Source: JALZAA01 sp035316025 (GTDB lineage: Bacteria > Actinomycetota > Acidimicrobiia > IMCC26256 > JACDBD01). From it: a DNA stretch of 22,288 bases. The position numbers and the translations under genes are program-made. A model generated the notes under the pieces. It ran no database searches. It had not been told where the DNA came from and saw nothing but the letters and a program-made list of their open reading frames with translations. Location of the stretch: NCBI GenBank assembly GCA_035316025.1, contig DATFXL010000019.1, forward strand, positions 1 through 22,288. Reading direction: 5' to 3'. Shown here in pieces: positions 8,279 to 15,754 of the stretch (position 1 is its first letter; each line of letters opens with the position of its first letter).

Positions 8279-8524
8279 ATGTCGAAGAAGAAGGGCGCGT
8301 CCTCCTCGCGGAACGGGCGCGATTCGGCGTCCCAACGACTGGGCGTGAAGGTCACGACGGGCACGAACGTGCGTGCCGGGGCGATCATCGTGCGCCAGCG
8401 CGGCACCAAGTTCCACCCGGGTGACAACGTCCGCCGCGGCAGCGACGACACGCTGTTCGCCACGAGCGACGGAGTGGTTCGCTTCGCTCAACGCAAGGGG
8501 CGCAAGCTCGTCGACGTGGTCTGA
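8279..8524 (+). CDS. rpmA: 50S ribosomal protein L27
   Basis: 81-residue L27 whose N-terminus reaches toward the peptidyl-transferase centre. The start MSKKKGASSSRNGRDS matches the usual mature form directly, so there is no Firmicutes-style N-terminal extension needing protease cleavage. The core RGTKFHPGDNVRRGSDDTLF is canonical. It follows rplU by 7 nt in the universal L21-L27 pair and is followed by two hairpins, suggesting the unit ends here. Confidence 0.97.
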   Translation: MSKKKGASSSRNGRDSASQRLGVKVTTGTNVRAGAIIVRQRGTKFHPGDNVRRGSDDTLFATSDGVVRFAQRKGRKLVDVV

Positions 8525-8526
8525 CT

Positions 8527-8557
8527 CTGGTCGCACGTGCTTGCGCACGTGCTCCAG
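8527..8557 (+). terminator. Hairpin after rpmA built on two copies of GCACGTGC
   Basis: The 8-bp palindrome GCACGTGC occurs at 8533-8540 and 8545-8552 around TTGC, flanked by CTGG (8527-8530) and CCAG (8554-8557). The RNA can fold into one stem with a small internal bulge. It starts 3 nt after the rpmA stop. Termination or 3'-end protection is likely; a protein-binding site is possible because each half is itself palindromic. Confidence 0.5.
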
Positions 8558-8576
8558 CCAACAGAATTCGTTCTCC

Positions 8577-8599
8577 GGGGCCGGGGAAACCCCGGCCCC
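8577..8599 (+). terminator. Perfect 10-bp GC hairpin between rpmA and obgE
   Basis: 8577-8586 (GGGGCCGGGG) pairs perfectly with 8590-8599 around an AAA loop. No T-tract follows. It is the strongest short hairpin in the window and, placed before the separate obgE promoter, most likely ends the rplU-rpmA transcript. Confidence 0.7.
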
Positions 8600-8658
8600 T
8601 GCCGCAGGTGCCCCCTTCAAACTGCGGAGACGGCCGCGGTCACGCGTGCAGCACTCCG

Positions 8659-8664
8659 TATCCT
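8659..8664 (+). promoter_or_regulatory. Candidate -10 element for obgE, leaderless spacing
   Basis: TATCCT, exactly 6 nt before the GTG start at 8671, so the predicted transcript begins at the start codon. It lies downstream of two terminator-like hairpins, consistent with obgE having its own promoter. I see no clear -35. Confidence 0.55.
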
Positions 8665-8670
8665 TTCATC

Positions 8671-9912
8671 GTGAGCGAATTCGTCGACGAGGCGCAGGTC
8701 AACCTGCGGGGCGGTGACGGCGGCGCCGGCGCGATGTCGTTCCGCCGCGAAGCGCACGTTCCCCGCGGCGGGCCCGACGGCGGCGACGGCGGGAAGGGTG
8801 GGGACGTTGTGCTGTGCGCCGACCGCAACGTCGCGTCGTTGCTCGCGTTCCGCGATCATCCGCACCGGCGCGCCTCGTCCGGTGGGCACGGGTCGGGCAA
8901 GCGCCGCAAAGGTGCGGCGGGCGACGACCTGATCGTCGCCGTTCCCGAGGGCACGGCTGTGAGGACGCGCGCCGGCGCCGTCGTCGCCGACCTCGTGAGC
9001 CACGGCGACAGCTACGTCGCGGCGCGTGGCGGGCGCGGTGGGCGCGGCAACGCCCGCTTCCTGACGAACACGCGCCGGGCGCCGAGCTTCGCCGAGCAGG
9101 GCGAGTACGGCGAGGAGGAGTGGTTCCGCCTCGACCTCCGTCTCATGGCCGACGCCGCCCTCGTGGGCTTCCCGAACTCGGGCAAGTCGACGCTCATCGC
9201 GGCCGTCAGCGCGGCCCGTCCGAAAATCGCCAACTATCCCTTCACGACCCTCGAGCCTCACCTGGGTGTCGTCCGGACGCGGGATCACGACTTCGTGCTC
9301 GCCGACGTCCCAGGCCTCGTCGAGGGGGCGGCCGAGGGCCGAGGGCTGGGCCACCGCTTCCTCCGCCACGTCGAACGCGCCCGCGTGCTCGTGCTCCTCG
9401 TCGACCTTGCACGCGTCGACGGCGACGCCGAACGCCCCGTCGAGCAGGAGCGCGTGCTCTTGACCGAGCTCGTCGCGTACCGACCCGAGCTGCTCGAGCG
9501 GCCCCGCCTCGTCGTGGGCAGCAAGGCCGACGTGGCCCTCCACGACTTCGACGGCCTGCGCGTCTCCGCCGTCACCCGCCAGGGCCTCGACGAGCTCGTC
9601 GGCACGCTCGGGGCGATGGTCGCCGATGCCCGGGCCCGCGAGCCCGAACGCGAGCCTTTCGTCGTGCTCCGCCCCGTCGAGGAGGGCTTCTCGGTCGTTC
9701 GGGACGACGACGGCGCCTGGCGGGTCACGGGCCGGACGGCGGAACGCGTCGTCGCCATGGCCGACCTCACGAACGAGGAGGCAGTCGCGTACGTCCAGGA
9801 CCGGTTCCGGCGGATGGGCGTCGAGCGGGCGCTGGCACGCGCCGGTGCCCGTGAGGGCGACACGGTACGCGTCGGCCCCGTGGAGCTCGAGTACGTCGAG
9901 GGCGTCGGCTGA
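8671..9912 (+). CDS. obgE: Obg GTPase (ribosome assembly)
   Basis: Essential GTPase for 50S maturation and stress response, 413 residues. The Gly-rich Obg fold begins FVDEAQVNLRGGDGGAGAMS. The G domain has G1 GFPNSGKST (166-174), the G2 region YPFTT and G3 DVPGLVEGA. A C-terminal OCT domain runs from about residue 330 to the end. The G4 motif reads SKAD (284-287) instead of NKxD. GTG 8671 is preferred over GTG 8608 because it gives the normal Obg N-terminus and lies 6 nt after a -10 element. The stop overlaps the proB start by 1 nt (TGATG), so the two are translationally coupled. The obgE-proB-proA order is common in actinobacteria. Confidence 0.95.
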   Translation: MSEFVDEAQVNLRGGDGGAGAMSFRREAHVPRGGPDGGDGGKGGDVVLCADRNVASLLAFRDHPHRRASSGGHGSGKRRKGAAGDDLIVAVPEGTAVRTRAGAVVADLVSHGDSYVAARGGRGGRGNARFLTNTRRAPSFAEQGEYGEEEWFRLDLRLMADAALVGFPNSGKSTLIAAVSAARPKIANYPFTTLEPHLGVVRTRDHDFVLADVPGLVEGAAEGRGLGHRFLRHVERARVLVLLVDLARVDGDAERPVEQERVLLTELVAYRPELLERPRLVVGSKADVALHDFDGLRVSAVTRQGLDELVGTLGAMVADARAREPEREPFVVLRPVEEGFSVVRDDDGAWRVTGRTAERVVAMADLTNEEAVAYVQDRFRRMGVERALARAGAREGDTVRVGPVELEYVEGVG

Positions 9913-11021
9913 TGGTCGAGGGCGCGACATCGCCGGCGAAGGTCGTCGTCAAGGTGGGCTCGTCGTCGATCACGACGGAACGAGGCGAGCTCGACGACGC
10001 CGCCGTCCTCAAGCTGTGTGGTGAGCTCGCGGCCGCGCATCACGCCGGCCACGAGGTCGTCCTCGTCTGCTCGGGCGCCATCGCGGCCGGCCTTCCCGCC
10101 CTGGCGATGCCTGGCCGCCCGACGGACATCGGCACCCTCCAGGCCGTGGCGGCCGTCGGCCAGCCCAAGCTGATGGAGCGCATCGGCGGGATCCTGTCCG
10201 AGCACGGGCTCGTGGCCGGCCAGGTCCTCTTGACGCCGCACGACTTCGCGCAGCGCGCTCAATATCTCCATGCGCGCGAGACGCTGCGACGGCTCCTCGA
10301 CCTGGGCGTGATCCCGATCGTGAACGAGAACGACACGGTCGCCGACGACGAGATCCGGTACGGCGACAATGACCGGCTGGCCGCCCTCGTGTCGCATCTC
10401 GTGAGCGCGGACCTGCTCGTCTTGCTCACGGATACGCCGGGATTGTTCACGGCCGATCCACGCCTCGATGCCGAGGCGTCGCTCATCGAGGAGATCGCCG
10501 AGGTCGACGCGGCGCTGGAGGCCGTCGCCGGCGCGTCGGGCACGATCCGCGGCAGCGGCGGCATGGCGAGCAAGCTCGCGGCAGCGAAGATCGCGGCATG
10601 GTCGGGCGTGCGGGCGGTGATCGCCTCCGCCGAGTCGCCATCCGTCGTGCTCGACGCCGTCGGCGGGAAGTCGATTGGAACCGTCATCCGCCCGCGCGAG
10701 CACCGCCTCCCGAGCCGGAAGCTCTGGATCGCGTTCGCGCAGCGCGCGGCCGGGCGCGTGATCGTGGACGACGGCGCGCGCCGCGCCCTGACCCGTGACG
10801 GTCGCTCGCTGTTGCCGGCCGGTGTCCGAGACGTCGAGGGCCGCTTCGACGCCGAGGACGCCGTCGAGGTCGTCGGCGAGGACGGGCGACCGTTCGCCAA
10901 AGGCCTGGCGCGGGTGTCGGGCGACGCGCTGCGCGCGATCGCCGGTCGCCGGACGAGCGACCTGCCCGACGGCACGCCGCACGAGGTCATCCATCGCGAC
11001 GATCTCGTGGTCCTGCCCTGA
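9912..11021 (+). CDS. proB: Glutamate 5-kinase
   Basis: First enzyme of proline biosynthesis: phosphorylates L-glutamate with ATP to gamma-glutamyl phosphate. The product has 369 residues, the usual length. The amino-acid-kinase domain shows VVVKVGSSSIT at the start, CSGAIAAGL, and the substrate loop VNENDTVADDEIRYGDND. A PUA domain fills the C-terminal 90 or so residues. ATG 9912 shares one base with the obgE stop, and GAGGG (9898-9902) lies 9 nt upstream. ProA, the next enzyme, is about 300 nt downstream and appears to have its own promoter. Confidence 0.96.
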   Translation: MVEGATSPAKVVVKVGSSSITTERGELDDAAVLKLCGELAAAHHAGHEVVLVCSGAIAAGLPALAMPGRPTDIGTLQAVAAVGQPKLMERIGGILSEHGLVAGQVLLTPHDFAQRAQYLHARETLRRLLDLGVIPIVNENDTVADDEIRYGDNDRLAALVSHLVSADLLVLLTDTPGLFTADPRLDAEASLIEEIAEVDAALEAVAGASGTIRGSGGMASKLAAAKIAAWSGVRAVIASAESPSVVLDAVGGKSIGTVIRPREHRLPSRKLWIAFAQRAAGRVIVDDGARRALTRDGRSLLPAGVRDVEGRFDAEDAVEVVGEDGRPFAKGLARVSGDALRAIAGRRTSDLPDGTPHEVIHRDDLVVLP

Positions 11022-11118
11022 GACGGACGCATTCTCCCCAGCCCGCTCTTGCGCGGGTGCGTGGCATCCGTCACACTACGGACCCGGCAACGACGCCACT
11101 CGGTCCCGTGATCCTCGT

Positions 11119-11170
11119 CGCCGGCCGACGGGGGGAGGGCCCTCGCTCGGAGGGCCTGAAACGGCCGGCG
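11119..11170 (+). other. Branched inverted-repeat structure in the proB-proA gap
   Basis: The 304-nt gap 11022-11325 holds no credible gene. An outer 9-bp perfect stem (11119-11127 with 11162-11170) encloses an inner 7-bp stem (11138-11144 with 11150-11156, 5-nt loop). It could terminate the obgE-proB transcript or be a structured leader or sRNA. It matches no riboswitch class I can recognise. The GC-rich background makes chance stems common, so confidence is modest. Confidence 0.4.
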
Positions 11171-11294
11171 AGGAGCGGGGGACGGCAGTGGGGTCGGACG
11201 ACCGCGCCGAGGCGGACGGCTGCGCCAGCGGCAGCGCCTCCGCCGTGCGGAAGCCCGGCCTCGCTGCCCCCCCGAGCTCCCAATCCCAGAACTA

Positions 11295-11306
11295 GACCGC
11301 GCGGTC
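11295..11306. promoter_or_regulatory. Perfect 12-bp palindrome over the proA promoter, possible operator
   Basis: GACCGCGCGGTC is self-complementary and ends 6 nt before the putative -10, where the -10/-35 spacer would be. Palindromes of this form are typical of TetR-type operators. No regulator gene lies beside it, so its use as an operator is inference. Confidence 0.35.
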
Positions 11307-11312
11307 AAGGTT

Positions 11313-11318
11313 TACACT
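11313..11318 (+). promoter_or_regulatory. Candidate -10 element for proA, leaderless spacing
   Basis: TACACT, 7 nt before ATG 11326. No Shine-Dalgarno sequence lies between them, so proA is predicted to be translated from a leaderless mRNA. Confidence 0.55.
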
Positions 11319-11325
11319 CGCCCTC

Positions 11326-12582
11326 ATGTCCGAGCGCTCCGGGGTCGTCGCGCTCGGCCGTCGAGCCCATGACGCGTCCCGGGAGCTCGCCGCGGCGTCG
11401 ACGGCAGAGAAGGATCTCGCCTTGCTGGCGGCGGCCGACCTGCTCGGTGAGCGCACCCCTGAGATCCTGGCCGCCAACGCACTCGACCTCGAGCACGCCG
11501 AGTCGTCGGGCACGGCTCCCGGCCCGCTCGACCGCCTGCGGCTGAGCGAGGGGCGGGTCGCGGCGATGGCTGACGGGCTGCGGAAGGTGGCGGCGCTGCC
11601 CGACCCCGTGGGAGAGGTGCTCGAGGGTTGGGTCGCCCCCAGCGGCATCGAGATCCACCGCGTGCGCGTCCCCCTCGGGGTGGTGGCGATCATCTACGAG
11701 AACCGCCCCAACGTGACCAGCGACGCCGCCAGCCTGTGCCTGAAGTCGGGCAACGCCGCGCTCCTGCGCGGGTCGGGCTCGGCCCTGCGGTCGAACGCCG
11801 CCGTCGCCGGGGTGCTGCGCGAGGCATTGCAGAAGACGAGTCTCCCCGAGGACGGCGTCGTCCTCGTCGAGGACGTGTCGCACGAGACCGCGGTCGAGGT
11901 CATGCGCCTCACCGACAGTATCGACTGCCTGATCCCGCGGGGCGGGCCCGACCTGATCGCGAGCGTGCGGGAGCACGCCACCGTGCCCGTGATCATCGAC
12001 GGCGACGGCAACTGCCACGTCTACGTGGACGCCGCCGCCGACCTCGACGAGGCGCTCCGGATCGTGGTGAACGCCAAGACGGACCGCACCAGCGTCTGCA
12101 ACGCGGCCGAGTCCCTGGTGGTGCACGAGGCGGTCGCCGACGCGTTCCTCCCGCGAGCTTGCGCCGCGCTCCAGGAACGTCACGTCGAGCTCGTCGGCGA
12201 CGAGCGCGCCCGCGCCCGGTGGTCGGCGATGGGCATCGCGACCGACGACGACTTCGGGCGCGAATACCTCGCGTTGAAGCTGAGCGTGGCCGTCGTCGGC
12301 ACGCTCGACGACGCCATCGCGCATGTCAACCGGTTCGGCTCGGGTCACACCGAGGCGATCGTCACGCGGGATCTCGAGGCCGCCCGCCGCTTCACCGGCG
12401 GTGTCGACGCCGCCGTCGTCATCGTGAACGCGTCGACGCGCTTCACGGACGGCGAGCGATTCGGCTTCGGCGCCGAGATCGGCATTTCGACGCAGAAGCT
12501 CCATGCCCGCGGCCCGATGGGCCTGCGCGAGCTGACGACGTACAAGTACCTCGTGTGGGGCGACGGCCAGGTGGTCGAGTGA
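11326..12582 (+). CDS. proA: Gamma-glutamyl phosphate reductase
   Basis: Second enzyme of proline biosynthesis: NADPH-dependent reduction of gamma-glutamyl phosphate to glutamate-5-semialdehyde. The 418-residue product is full length and belongs to the aldehyde dehydrogenase superfamily. Visible marks are IYENRPNVTSDAASLCLKSGNA in the cofactor region, the catalytic Cys258 in TDRTSVCNAAESLV, and the C-terminal GPMGLRELTTYKYLVWG. Its own promoter (11313-11318) separates it from obgE-proB. Unlike the usual order, nadD does not follow directly: about 6.5 kb of other genes intervene. Confidence 0.96.
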   Translation: MSERSGVVALGRRAHDASRELAAASTAEKDLALLAAADLLGERTPEILAANALDLEHAESSGTAPGPLDRLRLSEGRVAAMADGLRKVAALPDPVGEVLEGWVAPSGIEIHRVRVPLGVVAIIYENRPNVTSDAASLCLKSGNAALLRGSGSALRSNAAVAGVLREALQKTSLPEDGVVLVEDVSHETAVEVMRLTDSIDCLIPRGGPDLIASVREHATVPVIIDGDGNCHVYVDAAADLDEALRIVVNAKTDRTSVCNAAESLVVHEAVADAFLPRACAALQERHVELVGDERARARWSAMGIATDDDFGREYLALKLSVAVVGTLDDAIAHVNRFGSGHTEAIVTRDLEAARRFTGGVDAAVVIVNASTRFTDGERFGFGAEIGISTQKLHARGPMGLRELTTYKYLVWGDGQVVE

Positions 12583-12610
12583 CCCGCAGATCCCGATCAT
12601 CAGGAGCCTG

Positions 12611-13504
12611 ATGGCCGACCGCTTCAAGTCCGTCGACGACGTCGTCGAGCGCCTCCGCACCGTCGACTACCTCGCCGACCCGAACACGGCCGGGGTCGTG
12701 TACCTCGCCGACCGGCTCGAGAAGCCCGTCCTTGTCGAAGGGCCCGCCGGCGTCGGCAAGACCGAGCTCGCCAAGGCGTTGGGCGACGTGACCGGCGCGC
12801 GTCTGATCCGGCTGCAGTGCTACGAGGGCCTCGACGAATCCAAGGCCTTGTATGAGTGGAACTACAAGAAGCAGCTGTTGCGCATCCAGGCCGACCGGGA
12901 GCACGAGACGAGCTGGGCCGAGGTCGAGTCCGACATCTTCTCCGAGCCGTTCCTGCTCACCCGGCCCCTCCTGGAGGCGATCCGCGCCGAGGAGCCGATC
13001 GTGCTGCTGATCGACGAGGTCGACCGGGTCGAGATCGAGACGGAGGCGCTGCTGCTCGAGGTGCTGTCGGACTTCCAGGTCTCGATCCCCGAGCTCGGCA
13101 CGATCGCGGGCAAGCAGCGCCCGCTCGTCGTCATGACGTCGAACAACACGCGTGAGCTCTCCGAGGCCCTGAAGCGACGCTGCCTCTACCTCCATCTCGA
13201 CTATCCGGACCTCGAGCGGGAGAAGGACATCGTCCGGGTGCGCGTCCCCGAGATCGACGAGGAGCTGGCCGAGCAGGTGGCGCGGGTCGTGCGTTCGGTC
13301 CGACAGCTCGAGCTGAAGAAGGCGCCGTCGATCTCCGAGACCATCGACTGGGCCCGCACGCTGCTGTACCTGGGCAAGAACGAGATCGATCCCGAGGTCA
13401 TCGGCGAGACCCTGCACGTGCTGCTCAAGTACCAGTCCGACATCGCCAAGGCCCGCAAGGAGCTGCAGGTCGACGGCGGCCCGTTGCCGGCGCGCTCGTC
13501 GTGA
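12611..13504 (+). CDS. MoxR-family AAA+ ATPase (CoxD-like)
   Basis: 297-residue AAA+ ATPase. Walker A is GPAGVGKT (residues 44-51, K50) and Walker B is LLIDE (D135, E136), followed by a sensor-1-type MTSNNTRELSEALKRRC segment and a C-terminal lid. ATG 12611 has AGGAG at 12602-12606, one of the best ribosome-binding sites in the window, which fits co-transcription with proA 28 nt upstream. MoxR ATPases typically act with a VWA protein as metal-insertion or complex-assembly chaperones, and such a VWA protein follows after 4 nt. No CO dehydrogenase or other obvious client lies in the window, so the substrate is unknown. Confidence 0.9.
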   Translation: MADRFKSVDDVVERLRTVDYLADPNTAGVVYLADRLEKPVLVEGPAGVGKTELAKALGDVTGARLIRLQCYEGLDESKALYEWNYKKQLLRIQADREHETSWAEVESDIFSEPFLLTRPLLEAIRAEEPIVLLIDEVDRVEIETEALLLEVLSDFQVSIPELGTIAGKQRPLVVMTSNNTRELSEALKRRCLYLHLDYPDLEREKDIVRVRVPEIDEELAEQVARVVRSVRQLELKKAPSISETIDWARTLLYLGKNEIDPEVIGETLHVLLKYQSDIAKARKELQVDGGPLPARSS

Positions 13505-13508
13505 CGCC

Positions 13509-15017
13509 GTGCACCACCTGAACCCGGCGAAGCTGAACGACGCCATGGCGCGGTTCGGGCCCACCGATGCTCAGCTGGCCGGCGATCGCGAGTCGATGCT
13601 CGACGTGCTCCAGGGCTTCATCCACGAGTTGCGCGCCGCCGGGTTGCCCGTGTCGATGACCGAGAACCTCGACGCCATGCGCGCCGTCGAGCACGTCGAC
13701 ATCTCCGATCGCGACACCTTCAAGGCCGCGCTCGGAGCGACGCTGGTGAAACACCACCACCACCGGCGCGCCTACGAGACGGTCTTCGACGTCTACTTCT
13801 CTCTACACGCCGCCGGCATCGCCGAAGAAGGCGAGGAGGGCGAGGGTTTCGACCTCGAATCGATGGAGGCGATGCGGGCCGAGGGCGGCGGCGCGATGGG
13901 GGAGGTCTCGCCGGAGGAGCTGGCGCAGATGCTTCTCCAGGCGCTGATGGGCATGGACCGCGAGCAGCTCCGCCGTCTGGCGGGAATGGCCGTGGACCGC
14001 TTCGCCGGTATGGAGCCGGGCCGGCCCGTCGGCGGGACCTACTACCTCTACCGGACGCTTCGGCAGCTCGACTTCGACGGGCTCACGGCCCGGATGATGG
14101 GGCAGGCCCGCGAGCGGGGCGAGGTCGGCGACGGTGAGCTCGCCGAGCGCCTCGCCCAAGAGGAGTTCCAGGCGCGTCTGCGGCAGCTGAAGGAGCTGGT
14201 CGAGGGCGAGATCCGACGCCGCCTCGTCGCCGACCGGGGGGCGGAGGCCATGGCGCGGACGTTGCGCAAGCCGCTGCCCGAGGACGTCGACTTCATGCAC
14301 GCGTCGAGGGAGGAGATGCTTGCGCTCCAGCGGGCGATCTACCCGCTCACGCGGGCGTTGGCGGCGCGCCTCGCCCAGCGCCGGCGGCGCCGCAACCGCG
14401 GCCACCTCGACTTCCGGTCGACGGTACGGCACTCACTCTCGTACGGCGGCGTCCCGGCCGAACCGAAGTTCCGCCACCCGCGCCCGTCACGACCCGAGAT
14501 CATGGTGGTCGCCGACATCTCGGGGTCGGTGGCGAGCTTCGCCCGCTTCACGTTGCAGTTCGTGTACGCGATGGCGAGCCAGTTCTCGAAGGTGCGGTCG
14601 TGGGTGTTCATCGACGGCATCGACGAGGTCACGCGGTTCTTCCAGGAGTCCGACGACATCGGCGAGGCAGTCCACCGCGTCAACACCGAAGCCGACGTCG
14701 TATGGGTCGACGGTCACTCCGACTACGGGCACGCCTTCGAGGTGTTCCACGAGCACCACTACAAGGAGGTGACACCCAAGACGTCGATCATCCTGCTCGG
14801 CGACGCGCGCAACAACTACCACGCGTCGCAGAACTGGGTGCTCAAGGAGCTCCAGCAGCGCGCCCGCCATCTCTACTGGCTCAACCCCGAGCCCCGTGGC
14901 TACTGGGACACCGGCGATTCGATCATCTCCGAGTTCGGGATCTACTGCGACGGCGTGTACGAGTGCCGCAACCTCCGCCAGCTCGAGCAGTTCGTCACGA
15001 CCGTGGTGGAGGGCTGA
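13509..15017 (+). CDS. VWA-domain protein, CoxE-like
   Basis: 502-residue partner of the upstream MoxR ATPase. The N-terminal half is helical and acidic (GEEGEGFDLESME region). The C-terminal half is a von Willebrand A domain starting near PEIMVVADISGSVASF, with an intact MIDAS motif DISGS (336-340) and a later DGHSDYGHAFEVF segment. An Arg-rich linker (RRRRRNRGHLDFRSTVRHSL) precedes the VWA domain, as in the CoxE-like family. No signal peptide or membrane helix is seen, so it is probably cytoplasmic. GTG 13509 follows the ATPase stop by 4 nt; ATG 13545 is an in-frame alternative. The stop at 15015-15017 is only 3 nt from the acetyltransferase remnant on the other strand. Confidence 0.88.
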   Translation: MHHLNPAKLNDAMARFGPTDAQLAGDRESMLDVLQGFIHELRAAGLPVSMTENLDAMRAVEHVDISDRDTFKAALGATLVKHHHHRRAYETVFDVYFSLHAAGIAEEGEEGEGFDLESMEAMRAEGGGAMGEVSPEELAQMLLQALMGMDREQLRRLAGMAVDRFAGMEPGRPVGGTYYLYRTLRQLDFDGLTARMMGQARERGEVGDGELAERLAQEEFQARLRQLKELVEGEIRRRLVADRGAEAMARTLRKPLPEDVDFMHASREEMLALQRAIYPLTRALAARLAQRRRRRNRGHLDFRSTVRHSLSYGGVPAEPKFRHPRPSRPEIMVVADISGSVASFARFTLQFVYAMASQFSKVRSWVFIDGIDEVTRFFQESDDIGEAVHRVNTEADVVWVDGHSDYGHAFEVFHEHHYKEVTPKTSIILLGDARNNYHASQNWVLKELQQRARHLYWLNPEPRGYWDTGDSIISEFGIYCDGVYECRNLRQLEQFVTTVVEG

Positions 15018-15020
15018 GCG

Positions 15021-15131
15021 CTACCCGCTCCTCGGTTCCCGCCACATGGTCCAGATCGGTGGCCCGGCTGCCGCCGGCCGGACCTCGTGCTGCAACTCGA
15101 AGCCGTGGTGCCGGTACCAGGCGACGTTCCC
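15021..15131 (-). pseudogene. Displaced 3' end of an acetyltransferase gene
   Basis: Read on the minus strand this encodes GNVAWYRHHGFELQHEVRPA and on to a TAG stop at 15021-15023, 36 residues. It is nearly identical to the C-terminus of the intact acetyltransferase at 17745-18353. The shared stretch differs by one silent change and one Val-to-Leu change. The last residues differ (EPRSG here, EGRV in the intact gene). Beyond 15131 the similarity ends abruptly, so this is a 3' fragment with no start or catalytic core. Its stop lies 3 nt from the VWA gene stop, which is where an intact convergent gene would be expected to end. Confidence 0.8.
15040..15131. repeat. 92-bp direct repeat, left copy
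   Basis: Matches 17761-17852 at 90 of 92 positions in the same orientation, 2,721 bp apart. Both copies fall in the 3' end of acetyltransferase coding sequence. The match starts and stops sharply at both ends. It is a candidate left attachment site of the enclosed island. Confidence 0.9.
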
Positions 15132-15203
15132 ACGCTCGCGGCAAGGACCGCATCGAGACGGAGCGCGGCGTCGGGTTCAAGCCGCGTTCGACGGGCGAAG
15201 AGC

Positions 15204-15404
15204 TCATAGCCGGCCGGTACGCCGAGCCCAACGCTCCACGTCCGGCCACGCCCACACTACGGCAGTGCTGAGCCTCGCCACGGGCTCCGGGAAGTCCTCG
15301 TACCTCCGCCGCCACAGGTGAATCGTCTCGGAGTGGGCGATGCCGAGCCGGTCGGCGATCTCAGTCGCGCCGACAAGCTTGTCCACCTCCACCCGGCGCG
15401 ACAT
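15204..15404 (-). CDS. Small helix-turn-helix protein, AlpA/excisionase-like
   Basis: 66-residue protein made almost entirely of a winged or MerR-type HTH: LVGATEIADRLGIAHSETIH, then LWRRRYEDFPEPVARL and VVWAWPDVERWARRTGRL. This pattern is typical of the HTH_17 / AlpA-like group, which includes phage excisionases and small actinobacterial regulators. The ATG at 15402-15404 is preferred over an upstream in-frame start near 15449 because a TAGGGT hexamer sits 7 nt before it. It lies beside the left direct repeat, the usual place for an excisionase gene, and transcribes away from the phosphoesterase. TAGG repeat clusters lie upstream of both genes, so it may bind them (inference). A transcriptional rather than recombination role is equally possible. 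Confidence 0.75.
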   Translation of the reverse strand: MSRRVEVDKLVGATEIADRLGIAHSETIHLWRRRYEDFPEPVARLSTAVVWAWPDVERWARRTGRL

Positions 15405-15411
15405 GGCCCGA

Positions 15412-15417
15412 ACCCTA
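15412..15417 (-). promoter_or_regulatory. Candidate -10 element for the HTH gene, leaderless spacing
   Basis: On the minus strand TAGGGT precedes the ATG by 7 nt with no Shine-Dalgarno sequence between them. It shows the same spacing as the other leaderless starts in the window. Confidence 0.5.
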
Positions 15418-15454
15418 GCGGTCGGCGACCTCGACTTCGCGGCATCCACGCCGT

Positions 15455-15487
15455 GCCTAGGCTCCTAGGCGACATAGGATCATAGGC
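15455..15487. repeat. TAGG repeat cluster 1 with a 7-bp inverted repeat
   Basis: Four TAGG cores begin at 15458, 15466, 15475 and 15483, spaced 8, 9 and 8 nt, each within C(C/A)TAGG. The first two form a perfect inverted repeat, GCCTAGG CT CCTAGGC (15455-15470). The cluster is about 50 bp upstream of the HTH gene start. It is a candidate operator, excisionase site or iteron-like array. Confidence 0.6.
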
Positions 15488-15754
15488 AGAGGCGTTGGCA
15501 AGGCTGCGACGGAAGCGCCTGGAGTGTTCGGTGTCGATCCCCACCGAGTCTCGCCGCGCACCAAACCCCTCTGTCGCGGCTCTGTCCGCCCCGCTGCCAT
15601 CGAGCACGGCCAACGCCCGGGCAGTCGGACTGCCTGGGCGGGCTGGGTGCCGAGGGCTCTAACCGTCGCTGATGGCCCGGATCGGAAGGGCTGCTCAGGA
15701 ACCTGATCGCGCCTACGTGAGACGATCGTGAGGCGTTACGCCGCAACGGGTTGC
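15488..15754. other. Non-coding stretch inside the island
   Basis: Lies between the two TAGG clusters. Short open frames on both strands look like random translation, with no recognisable domain or good start signal. I see no tRNA-like fold or IS remnant. It is the middle of a gene-free gap of about 495 nt between the HTH start and the phosphoesterase start. Confidence 0.5.

Noticed and set aside
3329..8463. Very long minus-strand open frames opposite the radical SAM, DUF2344 and rne genes
   Set aside because: Mirror frames of well-supported genes, with antisense-type composition and no start signals.
11119..11325. Known riboswitch (B12 or THF type) before proA
   Set aside because: A GGCAGTGGGG stretch recalled a B12-box fragment, but the rest of the consensus and fold is missing.
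9285..12660. Minus-strand open frames opposite obgE, proB and proA
   Set aside because: Same shadow-frame reasoning; all sense genes are canonical and full length.
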